From positions 5,857,001-5,921,000 of the forward strand of contig NC_070614.1 in the NCBI RefSeq assembly GCF_027172205.1: DNA of 64,000 nt. Reading direction: 5' to 3'. A program made the position numbers and the translations under genes. Shown piece after piece: positions 52,545 through 63,990 of the stretch. Position 1 is the first letter of the stretch. Every line of letters begins with the position of its first letter. This DNA comes from Podarcis raffonei (taxonomy: Eukaryota > Chordata > Lepidosauria > Squamata > Lacertidae). The notes below the pieces were generated by a model, which was not told the DNA's origin, ran no database searches, and saw nothing but the letters and a program-made list of their open reading frames with translations.

Positions 52545-53125
52545 CCCAGTGGCATTGCAACGGGGGGTGGGGTGGGGCGGTGTGCCCCAGGTGCCATGTC
52601 TGGGGGGTGAAAATAAGGCACGTCGCGAGGGTTCGCGGCAGCGTGAGCCACTATTGCGCTGCCGCAGCCTCATGTTGAGGATCCCCCACGAGCAGAGGAT
52701 ACTGGCGCCAGCGGCAAACCATTATGTACAGCGCATGTGCAGCATCGCACACATGCGCTGTATGTGACGCTGCCGCACATGTGCTGTATATAGCGGTTCG
52801 TCACCGGCACCATACGGACGGTGGTGGGATCCCTCCGTTGCTGTTACAGCCGCATGTAGAGGATCCTCCGTTCACGGCTGTAGCGGCGACGGAGGGATCC
52901 TTGCTCCATCTGTATGGCACTGGAGCAGCGCCACCGGCAAACTGCTATGTACAGCGCATATGCGGCGTTGCTACATATGGCGCATGCATCATACGTAGCA
53001 ATGCCACACATGCGCCCTACTTTTGTTACGTAGGGCACATGTGCGACGTCGCTACGTACGATGCATGCACCATACGTAGCAACGCCGCATATGTGCTGTA
53101 CATAGCGGTTTGCTATCTCACGATG
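52545..53125. repeat. CpG-rich complex repeat
   Basis: Imperfect direct and inverted copies of acgtagcaacgccgcatatg, of acatgcgctgtac and of gtacatagcggtttgctat. Unusually rich in CpG and alternating purine-pyrimidine. The open frames across it are by-products of the repetition. Confidence 0.55.
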
Positions 53126-53989
53126 CCTTCATTCGCCCCTGGCCACTCCCCTTCCCTCCCTATTCATTCTGAATTTCTCTGCAGCTTCTCCTTCTCAGTG
53201 CCCCCCTTCTGCCCCAGGGATCCACCTCAGCTAGAGAGGGGGCAGGGAATGAGTCTTCTTCTCTGGTCTCTGACAGATACCCCCATTAAGAACATTCTGG
53301 AGAAATTCTGAACTATTTTCTCTTCCGTAGCTCAATTAAGAAGCCATCAACTGGCGATTAACATTATTTTGCCTGACAAAGGCTAGCATTTGCAGCAATA
53401 CATTACCAAGCCATGTCCAGACATTCCTTTTGCTAGGGAAATTGCTTGTTAATAGTCCTTGATGGTCACCGAATGCCTTCCCGCCCCCCATAGGATTAGC
53501 TAATTTTTCTTGACACAGAGATTTCTCTTGCATGTTTGAGCGAAGAGAGCAGATAAGTAAAAGATCGGAAGTGAGAGAGTGGGACTGTGCCTGGGAGCTC
53601 TTCGTGTTGGACAGGATCTCTTTTGGAATCTGCCTTGAAGAAGTCGAAGTGGTTTTCCTGGGCTTATATATTTCTAAACAAGGAAAATGTATCTTCCTAT
53701 ATAAATAAAAATGCAAGGTTGTCATCGCACATCTCCCCCTGGAGGATCTGTAGTGCCTCATCACAATTCTGGATTTGCATGAAATCAGGGTGGCGTAGGG
53801 TTAGCCCCTAGCAGTGGCATAGTGTGTGTGTGTGGGTGCTGGGGGTGCCGTCGCCCCAGGCACATTTTCTGGAGGGGGCGTGACCTGGCACCCCCACAAC
53901 AGGCTCCAATTGGGAACTTGGCTCCAGCGAGTGAGGGAGCTGCAGGCAACCTCCCATCCACCTTGTCTAGGGAATCGCCCACTCACTGT
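53126..53989. other. Unrecognised intergenic sequence
   Basis: No supported gene. GT run at about 53820-53834. 53695-53800 (tatataaataaaaatgcaag onwards) looks like a transposon remnant of unclear type. Confidence 0.35.
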
Positions 53990-54188
53990 GCCTGTGTTTT
54001 ATCTGGATTGAGCTTCAGTTTGTTGGCTCTCATCCAGTCCATTACCGAGACAAGACAACGGTCCAGCACATCCACCTGCTTCTTCAACAATCTTCAACTG
54101 TGTGTCACCAGCACAGAGCTGAAAATTTACTCCAAAATTTCGAATAACTGCACTCAGCGGTTTCATGTAGATGTTAAATAGCACAGGG
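53990..54188 (-). mobile_element. L2-like reverse-transcriptase fragment, split by hAT
   Basis: The minus strand reads LFNIYMKPLSAVIRNFGVNF and CAGDTQLK, i.e. the segment around the YADDTQLY catalytic motif of L2/CR1-type reverse transcriptases with the first Asp and Tyr lost. It appears to continue after the hAT insertion at 56731-56755. Confidence 0.55.
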
Positions 54189-54496
54189 CAGGCATGTCCT
54201 ACCGGTTGATCGCGATCTACCAGTCAATCGCTGGGTGTTCCTGGTCGTTCCTCGTCGATCGCGTGATCCTGATTGATCGCTACGTGCCTTGGCCCCATTG
54301 CTATTTTCCCTCGCCACGGGATTTAAAGAAGCGCTCGCCCGATTGAACTATAGTGATGGCTACGCGCCCCTCCCCCTCCCATTGGCACAGATTTGAGAGG
54401 TTGTATTTCATGCGTAGGCTGCTGATTGGTGGAAGGAGAGAGGGCAGTGGAGTGTTGGGCAATCAGAATGCAGCAATCCCCCCTTAATGTTTCAGA

Positions 54497-54497
<1 letters not shown>

Positions 54498-54537
<40 letters not shown>
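54498..54537 (+). repeat. (AAT)n microsatellite
   Basis: Tail of the antisense L2 that follows. Confidence 0.9.
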
Positions 54538-54540
<3 letters not shown>

Positions 54541-55245
54541 TTTTTATTTATACCCCGCCCTCCCCAGCCAAGGCCGCGCTCAGGGCAGCTAACAAGCAAT
54601 AATAAAAACAAGTTGAATGATTACAACTTAAAAACAAAATTAAAATACAACATTAAAATATTGAAACATTAAAATATTAAAATGTAGCCTCATTGCAGGA
54701 GGAGAAAGGAAAAGAAAAAAGAAAGAGAAGGAGGGAATCAAATTGGCTCCAAGCCAAAGGCCAGGCGGAACAACTCTATCTTACAGGCCCTGCGGAAAGA
54801 AATCAGATCCTGCAGGGCCCTGGTCTCATGAGGCAGAGCGTTCCACCAGGCCGGAGCCAGTGTTGAAAAGGCCCTGGCTCTGGTTGAAGCCAATCTAACT
54901 TCCTTAGGGCCTGGGACCACTAGGGTGTTGCTATTTATGGACCTTGAGGCTCTCTGTGGGGCATACCAGGAGAGGCGGTCCCGTAGGTACGAGGGTCCTA
55001 GGCCGTGAAGGGCTTTAAAGGTCAAAAGCAGCACCTTAAATCTGACCCTGTACTCCACTGGGAGCCAGTGCAGCTTGAAAAGCACTGGGTGAATATGCTC
55101 CCATGGCAGAGACCCCGTGAGGAGTCTCGCCACGGCATTCTGCACCCGCTGGAGTTTCTGGGACAGCTTCAAGGGCAGCCCCGCAAAGAGTGAATTACAG
55201 TAGTCAAGCCTGGAGGTGACCGTCGCATAGAAGCCAAACCACTAT
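54538..55245 (-). mobile_element. L2 LINE 3' end, antisense
   Basis: The minus strand 54738-55172 encodes LQRVQNAVARLLTGSLPWEH, then HPVLFKLHWLPVEYRVRFKV, LTFKALHGLGPSYLRDRLS and ARAFSTLAPAWWNALPHE, the C-terminal part of an L2 ORF2. Ends with the gggcggggtataaataaaaa 3' end. 5'-truncated but open over 144 codons. Confidence 0.75.
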
Positions 55246-55741
55246 GATTTCTCCCCCTAAAAAAACCTCAACAACTTGTATTTGTATACAAGAGATATGT
55301 ACAAAAGTATACCAATGATTTTTTGTCTGTGGCACCATTTGAATGACCTTGGGTAAAGAAATATAGGAGAAATAAGATTAACGGTACAAATTGTTGTAAG
55401 AATGTATTGGAGAATGTATAAAGAATAGATTAATAATGGTAGGTGCATTCACTATTAGAATAAAAGCACACAACGGGAATTGAAAGAAAGTCCAAAGTTT
55501 TTATGATAGTTTTTGTTAATTACTTTTGTTAATAATCTTTGTTAATAGCCACATAAAAAGTAGCATAAACACAGTTGAAGCTTAAGGTTTATAACGATAA
55601 GAAAATACAAGTATATGGTTTTTGTGTGTGTGTGCATGTACATGATTGAAATCTCAATTTACTCTTTGAGATGTACTATATATATATAATGTATTGTAAG
55701 ACTATTAATAAAGTTTGTTACATTGCAAAAAAAAAAAAAAC
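55246..55741 (+). mobile_element. Retroposed 3' end with poly(A)
   Basis: AT-rich, ends attaataaagtttgttacat, then tgc and a run of 14 A (about 55727-55740). Polyadenylated 3' end, probably LINE 3' UTR; source not identified. Confidence 0.4.
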
Positions 55742-55849
55742 CCACAAAAAACCCCACAACAACTTTGATTCCCAGCCAAAAAAGCTCAAAAACTTTGATT
55801 GCCCCCCAAAAAACCACTCCACAACTATGGGCAATGGCGATGGGTATTA

Positions 55850-56654
55850 CATGTAATGCCATTAGAGAGAATATTATGAAAATTATATATAGGTGGTACA
55901 TGACCCCAGTCAAGCTTGCAAAAATCTATCATTTGCCCGACAACAAATGTTGGAAATGTAAGGAAAATGAAGGTACATTCTTTCACCTTTGGTGGACGTG
56001 TCCCAGGATTAAGGCTTTCTGGGAAATGATATATAACGAATTGAAAAAGGTATTTAAATATACCTTCTTGAAGAAACCAGAGGCCTTTCTCTTGGGCATG
56101 GCTGGCCAAGTGGTGCCAAAGAAGGACAGAATTTTTTTTATGTATGCTACAACAGCAGCAAGAATACTCATCGCAAAGTATTGGAAGACGCAAGATCTAC
56201 CCACTCTGGAAGAATGGCAGATGAAGCTGATTGACTGTATGGGACTGGCAGAATTGATGAGCAGAATCCGTGATCAGGGAGAAGAGTCGGCTGAAGAAGA
56301 CTGGAAAAAATTTAAGGACTATTTACAGAAATACTGTAAAATTAAGGAAAGTTAAATGGTGTTGGATTGAAACTAAGGGGTTTCTAGCTGTAATGATATA
56401 AAGGAACATAGATGGGGGGGAAAAGGGTTTGAAAAATAAGGTAATGTTATAAGCTGTAATGCTTTAAATGAAGGATTTGCTGAACAAATAACCTTAATTG
56501 GGATACAAGGAGGAGAAGTATGAGGAGGTCTGAGAAATTTGTTATTTTAAAGTATGATTTATGAATTTTATGTCTTTTTTAATGTTTTTGTTTGTTCTGT
56601 TTTTGTTTGTTTGTTTAAAAAATTGGAAAATTTAATAAATATTCTTTAAAAAAA
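55850..56654 (+). mobile_element. L1 LINE, 5'-truncated, sense
   Basis: ORF2 C-terminus open to 56355: KCWKCKENEGTFFHLWW, then CPRIKAFWEMIYNELKKVF, MYATTAARILIAKYWKTQ and EEDWKKFKDYLQKYCK. 3' UTR and A tail follow to 56654. Confidence 0.8.
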
Positions 56655-56761
56655 ATGACAATGGGTAGATCACTCCCAGTTTTATTATATTTGGAGTAGA
56701 TCGCAGTCGCTAGAGAGTTGGACGTGCCTGGCATAGGGGATAAAATTGAACCCTAAAAAAA

Positions 56762-57910
56762 ACTAAGAGTGCCCTGAGTGCTCACTGGAAGGACAGATCC
56801 TGAAGCTGAGGCTCCAAGACTTTGGCCACCTCATGAGAAGAGAATCATAGAATCATAGAATCATAGAATCATAGAGTTGGAAGAGACCACAAGGGCCATC
56901 GAGTCCAACCCCCTGCCAAGCAGGAAACACCATCAGAGCACTCCTGACATATGGTTGTCAAGCCTCTGCTTAAAGACCTCCAAAGGAGGAGACTCCACCA
57001 CACTCCTTGGCAGCAAATTCCACTGTCGAACAGCTCTTACTGTCAGGAAGTTCTTCCTAATGTTTAGGTGGAATCTTCTTTCTTGTAGTTTGGATCCATT
57101 GCTCCGTGTCCGCTTCTCTGGAGCAGCAGAAAACAACCTTTCTCCCTCCTCTATGTGACATCCTTTTATATATTTGAACATGGCTATCATATCACCCCTT
57201 AACCTCCTCTTCTCCAGGCTAAACATGCCCAGCTCCCTTAGCCGTTCCTCATAAAGCATCGTTTCCAGGCCTTTGACCATTTTGGTTGCCCTCCTCTGGA
57301 CACGTTCCAGTTGGTCAGTGTCCTTCTTGAACTGTGGCGCCCAGAACTGGACACAGTACTCCAGGTGAGGTCTGACCAGAGCAGAATACAGTGGCACTAT
57401 TACTTCCCTTGATCTAGATGCTATACTCCTATTGATGCAGCCCAGAATTGCATTGGCTTTTTTAGCTGCCGCGTCACACTGTTGGCTCATGTCAAGTTTG
57501 TGGTCAACCAAGACTCCTAGATCCTTTTCACATGTAGTGCTCTCAAGCCAGGTGTCACCCATCTTGTATTTGTGCCTCTCATTTTTTTTGCCCAAGTGCA
57601 ATACTTTACATTTCTCCCTGTTAAAATTCATCTTGTTTGTTTTGGCCCAGTTCTCTAATCTGTCAAGGTCGTTTTGAAGTGTGTTCCTGCCCAGAGAAGA
57701 CTCCCTGGAAAAGACCCTGATGTTGGGAAAGATGGAGGGCACAAGGAGAAGGGGACGGCAGAGGATGAGATGGTTGGACAGTGTTCTTGAAGCTACCAAC
57801 ATGAGTTTGACCAAACTGCGGGAGGCAGTGGAAGACAGAAGTGCCTGGCATGCTCTGGTCCATGGGGTCACGAAGAGTCGGACATGACTAAACGACTAAA
57901 CAACAACAAC
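56762..57910 (+). mobile_element. BovB (RTE) 3' end interrupted by CR1
   Basis: 56762-56842 (gtgctcactggaaggacaga to cacctcatgagaagaga) continues at about 57690 (gagaagactccctggaaaag) through cacgaagagtcggacatgac to a CAACAACAA tail. Encodes the known BovB ending [19 protein letters not shown] and [14 protein letters not shown] second 3' end lies just downstream. Confidence 0.75.
56843..57689 (-). mobile_element. CR1 LINE 3' half, antisense, inside BovB
   Basis: The minus strand encodes CR1 ORF2: [72 protein letters not shown] and [19 protein letters not shown]. The 3' end is the CR1 octamer-type repeat (tcatagaa repeated at 56845-56873). 5'-truncated. Confidence 0.85.
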
Positions 57911-57995
57911 AAACCCCACATGGAAGCCTCTCCCATCTCCATGTTACTCCCACAGCAATTAGGCTTGGTAAAAGGCATTTTACTAAGTTTAATAA

Positions 57996-58090
57996 GTTTT
58001 CTAGAAGGCAGGAGTGCCTGGAGTGCTCTAGTCCATGGGGTCACGAAGAGTCGGACACGACTAGACGACTAAACAACAACAACAACAACT
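57996..58090 (+). mobile_element. BovB 3' end fragment
   Basis: gcctggagtgctctagtcca onwards to the CAA-repeat tail. Confidence 0.65.
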
Positions 58091-58380
58091 GTAAAGTGTG
58101 CACACCTAAACTTTTGACTTACCTCCAAAGTTTTGTAAAATCTCTTATTACCCAGCATTCACAAACAAAATGCATTTAAAATTGTGGTTGCACACACAGC
58201 GGTTGTTGCAGATTCCCGTTTTGGAGGGCAAACATTTCCAGAAATTATATTCAGCATTATTGATATATGACAGGAATTAACACTTTTGGGTGGTGTAGCT
58301 TAGGGGTCAATCTCCTTGCTGAAACGCAAGAGGCTCCATTAGCGTTCTGTCAGCTGTTAAATATGGGCACTTGTTCAGAC

Positions 58381-58480
58381 ATAGAATCATAGAATTGTAC
58401 AGTTCGAAGGGACCCCGAGGGACATCTAGTCCAACCCCTGCGATGCAGGAATCTCAACTAAAGCATTCATGGCAGATGGC
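58381..58480 (-). mobile_element. CR1 3' end fragment
   Basis: tagaatcatagaattgtac, ccaacccctgcgatgcagg and catggcagatggcca. Confidence 0.65.
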
Positions 58481-58489
58481 CATCAGATT

Positions 58490-58735
58490 ATTCCCCTGAT
58501 CCCCTAACTTTGTTTTAATTTCTCTTTTAACTCTTTGAATTGTGGGGTGTTTTAATAGACTTGGTTTATTGCTTATTTAAATTGTGGGTGTGTCCCACCC
58601 CTGTGTTGCACTTAAATTGGTTTTATTTGTGTGTATTCCATTATATGCACATTTTGTAATTGGTTTTAAACCGCTTATAAAGCCACCTCGGCAATTAAAC
58701 GGTATATGAATTAATAAATAATAGTCTTTAAGATG
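58490..58735 (+). mobile_element. L2-type 3' end
   Basis: Ends ggttttaaaccgcttataaa, gccacctcggcaattaaac and ggtatatgaattaataaata, the usual L2 3' end pattern. No coding part. Confidence 0.45.
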
Positions 58736-59079
58736 CCACAAGACTCTTGGCCTTGTTGCAATATAGACTGTCACATCTTCCTTTTAGGAAGATTATCTGG
58801 AATTTACCTTACTGTATGTGAAATGCAATTCAACTTTTTGAAACATATCGTCAGACAACCGCTAGATGTCAGTACAATGTCAGAGAACAAGTTTCCCACT
58901 TGCTCGCGGAATGGTAGTGTCCTTTTCTTTCCCCCCTTTCCCCCCTACATATTTTAATTCAGGTGTTCAATTTCCACCTCAGCATGGGGAGGGGGGGAGT
59001 TCTTTCTCATAGAAGTGGTGCTCACAATCCAGTGAAGTGGAATTAAATTGCCTATTCTCCCTTTTCAGTTTTTGTAGAA

Positions 59080-59139
<60 letters not shown>

Positions 59140-59647
59140 TCTCATTCAGAATCAGCTGAAGTAAAATGAAGTGTCCTCCCTCATTTTCACAACCTGCTGC
59201 AGTGGATTGTGGGCCACAAATAAGTCTGCATATTCTATGCATATTAAAGGCAGGGGTTTTTTTTTAGGTTAGCAGAAACGAGTGAAGATACACTATACAT
59301 GTTTAAGAGAGCAGGCTGCTTCTAGTCTTGCGTGCAGCTGTTCATTCCTTCAGATACAGTGGCCTTATTTTCGCAAACGAACATTTGAAGAGGCTGCCAG
59401 ATCTTGATTGATTTCATTTGCTTTTATTGATTCTACATTTATTGATCTTTGTCTTTAATTTCGGTTTCACCACCCTAATCCACTCAGGTCTCATGCTCTC
59501 TTACACGAACCCGCTCAGTCTCCTTTGCTGCCCTTTATGCCTGGAATGGCCAACCCTCTCTCATTCTTCCTCAACATGTCCATGAAACCCAATGCGTCAA
59601 GATGTGTTGGTTGACGTTCATTTTTTTTGTTACTTCACTCTTTACCA
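58736..59647. other. Intergenic sequence with (TA)n
   Basis: TA repeat at 59083-59136. Otherwise nothing recognised. Confidence 0.6.
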
Positions 59648-59870
59648 TGGGTAGGCAAACAAAAGCCTGGGGGCCGGATGCGGCCCAATCGCCTTCTCAA
59701 TCCGGCCCACAGATGGTCCAGGAATCAGCATGTTTTTACATGAGCAGAATGTGTCCTTTTATTTAAGGGTTATTTGTGGGGCCTAGGAATTCATTCATTT
59801 ATTTTCTCCCCAAAATAGTCTGAGAGACAGTGGACCAGCCCCCTGCTGAATAAGTTTGCTGACCCCTGGT
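59648..59870. mobile_element. hAT-like MITE
   Basis: Same family as 13869; ends gggtaggcaaac and gtttgctgacccctg. Confidence 0.55.
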
Positions 59871-60129
59871 CTTGTCTCTTGGGCTACAAGTGTCTATTGC
59901 AAATATGCGTGGACTAGTAGGTTTTTAATGATTTGTTGGCAAGTCTGGTTTTAGTTCCCTAGTGATCCTCAAGGCTATCGTCAGTGCTTAGGTTTGCTGT
60001 TGACCTGCTTTGAGTGGAAGGAAACATCCCCAAGTCACTTCCTGGCATGTCCAACCCCTGCATTTCATGTTTCCTCACTTACCCCCTTTGTACAACCCAA
60101 AACTGAACAAGGGCATGTAGACTCTGGAG

Positions 60130-60387
60130 CAGGGATAGGCAGCCTAAGGTCCATGGGCTGGATGTGGCCCAATTGCCTTCCAAATCCGGCCCGCAGACAG
60201 TCCGGGAATCAGTGTGTTTTTACATGAGCAGAATGTGTCCTTTTATTTAAAATGCATCTCGGGGTTATTTGTGGGGCATAGGAATTCATTCATTTGCTCC
60301 CCCCCCCAAAAAAAAATATAGTCCAGCTCACCACATAGTCTGAGGGCAGTGGACTGGCCCCCTGCTGAATAAGTTTGCTGACCCCTG
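60130..60387. mobile_element. hAT-like MITE, second copy
   Basis: Ends cagggataggcagcc and agtttgctgacccctg; 260 bp downstream of the previous copy in the same orientation. Confidence 0.55.
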
Positions 60388-60931
60388 CTCTTTACCATCC
60401 TCCCCACCTGCCACATTTGGAAATTTAGGCTGTGTACACATTGCCCTTTACTCTGCCCTCAGTGCACTCCTTGCATACACAAACATTACCCAGGATGCAG
60501 AGATGTCCTGTAGTTTCTTGAGAAATCTGGCTGCTTTGCGTGTTTCCCCTCGGACCAACGCCAGTTGGAAAGGGAGATCTAAGCCACATTCGCTTCACAG
60601 TTAAGCAGAGGTGTGTATTTCTGAAGACAGCCGTTGCACTTCTTGAATGACAACACATGCGCAGATGACAGCTTCATTAATAGGAGTTCAGGGGCAGGAA
60701 GGCTGAATAGCTCATGTGGATCTGATGAAGGCATCCCCATCTCCTTTGGTAGGTACAATAATGTGCAAACGTCACTTGAAATACAACAGAGAGAAATGGC
60801 CTTGTTGCATTTTAAGCCTTAGACTGCAATTGGGTTGAACGGATTTCTCGTTCTTCTGTGAAGCACCATATCGACTGATAAAACTATGCAAATGATAGCT
60901 GTAAAGAAGAACAGGTACTGCCTGGGACATA
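60388..60931. other. Unrecognised intergenic sequence
   Basis: No gene or repeat that I can support. Confidence 0.4.
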
Positions 60932-61164
60932 CAGTGGTACCTCGGGTTACAAACGCTTCAGTTTACAGACGCTTCAGGTTACAGACTCAGAAATAGTACC
61001 TCGGGTTTAGAACTTTGCTTCAGGATGAGAACAGAAATCAGGTGGCGGTGGCGCGGTGGCAGCAGGAGGCCCCATTAGCTGAAGTGATGCTTCAGGTTAA
61101 GAACAGTTTCAGGTTAAGAACGGACCTCCAGAACGAATTAAGTTCTTAACCCGAGGTAACACTG
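60932..61164. mobile_element. Pogo/Tigger-like MITE (complete)
   Basis: 233 bp flanked by TA. Left end CAGTGGTACCTCGGGTTA; right end TAACCCGAGGTAACACTG (inverted, one mismatch). Internal sub-repeats of aggttaagaac. No coding capacity. TA target and CAG-type ends fit pogo/Tc1-mariner relatives. Confidence 0.65.
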
Positions 61165-61440
61165 TATAGGCGATACTCTGTAAAATGGTTACCACTTTCA
61201 TATAGGACACATTCAGTCGTCCTTTATATTTCTAATTTAGTTTTCAGACTGCTGTTGCTTAAGCGGCCAAAAGTGCCCAAGAGAGAGGACTCATCAGACC
61301 TGAATTTTGCAGAAGCACCAAAATAAAATATAACCTTTAGGGGGAAAAACCCTCAGGCGAAGGGAACCTTCACCCCAACAAAAAACCGGCCCCATGAAGG
61401 CTGAGAGTGCTCAGTGCCCATGGAATTCAGACTGATGGTT
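61165..61440. other. Unrecognised intergenic sequence
   Basis: No gene seen. Confidence 0.4.
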
Positions 61441-61650
61441 GAGAGAGGGGTAAGAGATATACTGTATTATTATATTCAAACCGGTTTGATGTCCATATTG
61501 TGATATCAGTTTCATAATTTTTGACCTGGCAATATATTGCGAATCATGATGTGTGTTAGGGCTGGGCGATATATCGCACCGAACGAGTTTGAAGTCCGTA
61601 TCATGGTATTGGTTTCATAATTTTTGGCCTGGCAATATATCATGAATCAT

Positions 61651-61684
<34 letters not shown>

Positions 61685-61690
61685 TGTGGA
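61440..61690. repeat. Tandem pair of hAT-like ends plus (TG)n
   Basis: Two copies of about 115 bp share ggtttcataatttttg, cctggcaatatat and gaatcatg; the second begins tagggctgggcgatatatcg, a known hAT-type terminal sequence. A TG repeat (61652-61681) follows. Confidence 0.5.
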
Positions 61691-62072
61691 AGCTAAACCC
61701 TGTCAAATTACAGGGAAATTACAGATTACAGATGCAGGCATTTTTGTGCTAGGCTCCTTTAAAATTCCTCCACCCTTTGCTGAATTTGATGAAATCCACA
61801 GGCATGGGAGCCCCTTCTGAAAGGAGGAATCTTGCCAAATGTCAAAGAGATAGCTGCCATTGCTTTCCTGCAAGAGCAGCTTTTACAGTTTTGAGGTGGT
61901 TAATAAAGGTTGTTCTTCCCATGTGTTTTATGGGCAATTTGTAAGAGAATAGCATAGATCACAGAGGTAGCAGTCATTCCTGGTTCTGATGGGTGAGCCT
62001 GCATGATCTATGCTTTCTCATTCATAAGCAAATGGGTTAGATTGGAAGGGGCATCTCAGCAGGTAGGAAGTA
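61691..62072. other. Unrecognised intergenic sequence
   Basis: No gene seen. Confidence 0.4.
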
Positions 62073-62308
62073 CAGTGGTACCTCGGGTTAAGAACTTAAT
62101 TCATTGTGGAGGTCCGTTTTTAACCTGAAACTGTTCTTAACCTGAGGTACCACTTTAGCTATTGGGGCCTCCCACTGCTGCTGTGCTGCTTCCCCCCGAT
62201 TTCTGTTGTCATCCTGAAGCAAAGTTCTTAACCCAAGGTACTATTGCTGGGTTATTCTGTAACCTGAAGCATATGTAACCTGAAGCGTATGTAACCGAGG
62301 TACCACTG
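62073..62308. mobile_element. Pogo/Tigger-like MITE (complete)
   Basis: TA-flanked; left CAGTGGTACCTCGGGTTAAG, right GTAACCGAGGTACCACTG. Confidence 0.65.
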
Positions 62309-62317
62309 TACTCCGGT

Positions 62318-62430
62318 GGGGCAGCAGCAGCAGGAGGCCCCATTAGCTAAAGTGGTTTCAGGTTAAGAACAGTTTCAGGTTAAGTACAGACCTCTGGAAC
62401 GAATTAAGTACTTAACCAGAGGTACCACTG
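62318..62430. mobile_element. Pogo/Tigger-like MITE, half copy
   Basis: Second half of the same MITE, ending CCAGAGGTACCACTG then TA, directly after the complete copy. Confidence 0.6.
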
Positions 62431-63063
62431 TATCTCCTTTCAGGTTGTATGGAAAAACTGAAACGAAGCCAAATAAATTTCTCCTGCTTGTGCAAGGAGA
62501 AACACGAACAGCATTGACAGCTGCTATAGAATTTATGCACAACAGAGTATACATACAACAGAGCTGCACAAGCTCTTGCCCAAATGCTAATAAGAATCCT
62601 CTCACAATACTCAACCCTACATTTTTTAGATGTACATTTAACATATCTACATCTATATGTCAGTTTGCATTTCTTAGTGCAGAAAGTATTGATCTGACGT
62701 GTAGAGATCTTTCCTAGTCTCCTTAATTCAAGAGGGTTCTGGAAGCTTCTCTGTGTGAAAGCAGCTTCATGATGTTTGGGTTATTCCTTCAGAGAAGCTG
62801 AGTACAGCTGGTTTAAACTGGTCCTCTTATTTCTTTATGTCAACGTCATGTTGACTATAATAGTGACGCTAGAAGGAGCCTGGGTTTCATTCTCTCTCTC
62901 TTTCTTTCTGTATGCGGTGTTAGGTTTTAGACTTATTGTAAGTTTTTGTAAGTTTAAGTTAAATCTGCTGCAGCTAGATTTCTTATGGAAAGTGCCAATC
63001 CTGAATGTATTGGATTTGTAACCATTATGCTCATTATGGTGTTGGAGGAGACTCTGTCTTGAG
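62431..63063. other. Unrecognised intergenic sequence
   Basis: Two open frames of 80-90 codons on each strand without splice-site or family support. Not called as genes. Confidence 0.4.
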
Positions 63064-63408
63064 AGTCCCATGGACTGCAAGAAGACCAAACCTATCCATT
63101 CTGAAGGAAATCAGCCCTGAGTGCTCACTGGAAGGACAGATCCTGAAGTTGAGGCTCCAATATTTTGGCCACCTCATGTGAAGAGAAGACTCCCTGGAAA
63201 AGACCTTGGTGTTGGGAAAGACTGAGGGCACAAGGAGAAGGGGACGAAGAGGACGAGATGGTTGGACAGTGTTCTCGAAGCTACTAACATGAGTTTGACC
63301 AAACTGCAGGAGGCAGTGGAAGACAGGAGTGCCTGGCGCGCTCTGGTCCATGGGGTCACGAAGAGTTGGACACAACTAAATGACTAAATAACAACAACAA
63401 CAACAACA
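63064..63408 (+). mobile_element. BovB (RTE) 3' end
   Basis: From catggactgcaagaagacca through gctcactggaaggacagatc to the ACAACAACA tail. Coding frame partly kept but degraded. Confidence 0.75.
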
Positions 63409-63934
63409 TGCTCATTTGCATTCAGTAGCAGTAAAGCTATGCTGGATGAAATATAATTGCCTCTGGTCTATTTTTGGGGAATCCTGCAACGTGTTTAAGT
63501 TTTTACTCTGCTAACTATACATTGGAGTCTACTTTGGATCAATATTGAGTAGAATTTCAATGACACTATATGCTAATATAATGTATGGATCCCATGTCAC
63601 ACACAATACAAGGGTGTCACCAAAATAGTGTTCCTTTCCTGTAAAACACAAGTTTCATTGATCTCAGGCTTTGGCGGCTGCCTTATCAACTCACAACTTG
63701 ATGAAGTCACATCACAGGGTAAGTAATCCTACACGTTATATGGAAGAACGTGAACACTTGGAAAGGGTTGCTAATTCCAACTCCAGGCAGAATCCCCCTA
63801 ACCTTTATTCCTAAACTGCATTCCAGCACTACCCTGCCCTTCTGCAAGCAACTCAAAGCTCGTTTCAGGGGAAGAGTGTCTACCCAAGTGATATTTCTAT
63901 GTGGATTCTTAATCTCAAGGTCCTGGGTACAAGC
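63409..63934. other. Unrecognised intergenic sequence
   Basis: No gene seen. Confidence 0.4.
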
Positions 63935-63990
63935 CTCACATTGAACTAGAGGACCTTCATGGTCCCTTCCAACTCTATGATTCTGTGATT
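63935..63990 (+). mobile_element. CR1 3' end fragment, sense
   Basis: ttgaactagaggaccttcat, then ggtcccttccaactctatga and ttctgtgatt; a CR1 tail, or the tail of a CR1-tailed SINE. Confidence 0.6.

Larger units (their letters stand above)
54189..56730. mobile_element. hAT-like DNA transposon with nested insertions
   Basis: Ends CAGGCATGTCC (54189) and GGACGTGCCTG (to 56730), inverted repeats with one mismatch. Flanked by 8-bp repeats gcacaggg (54181-54188) and gcataggg (56731-56738), the hAT signature with one change. Sequence inside the left end is rich in gatcgcg. It contains L2 and L1 pieces. No transposase gene is visible. Confidence 0.6.

Noticed and set aside
52724-53311. 195-codon + strand frame rich in Cys/Ala/Tyr
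   Set aside because: Produced by CpG-rich tandem and inverted repeats; no splice or family support.
54738-55172. Host protein with LQRVQNAVARLL motif
   Set aside because: This is the standard C-terminal region of L2 LINE ORF2.
56933-57871. 312-codon open frame on the minus strand
   Set aside because: It runs through an antisense CR1 into antisense BovB; the protein is CR1 ORF2 C-terminus with a chance N-terminal extension, not a host gene.
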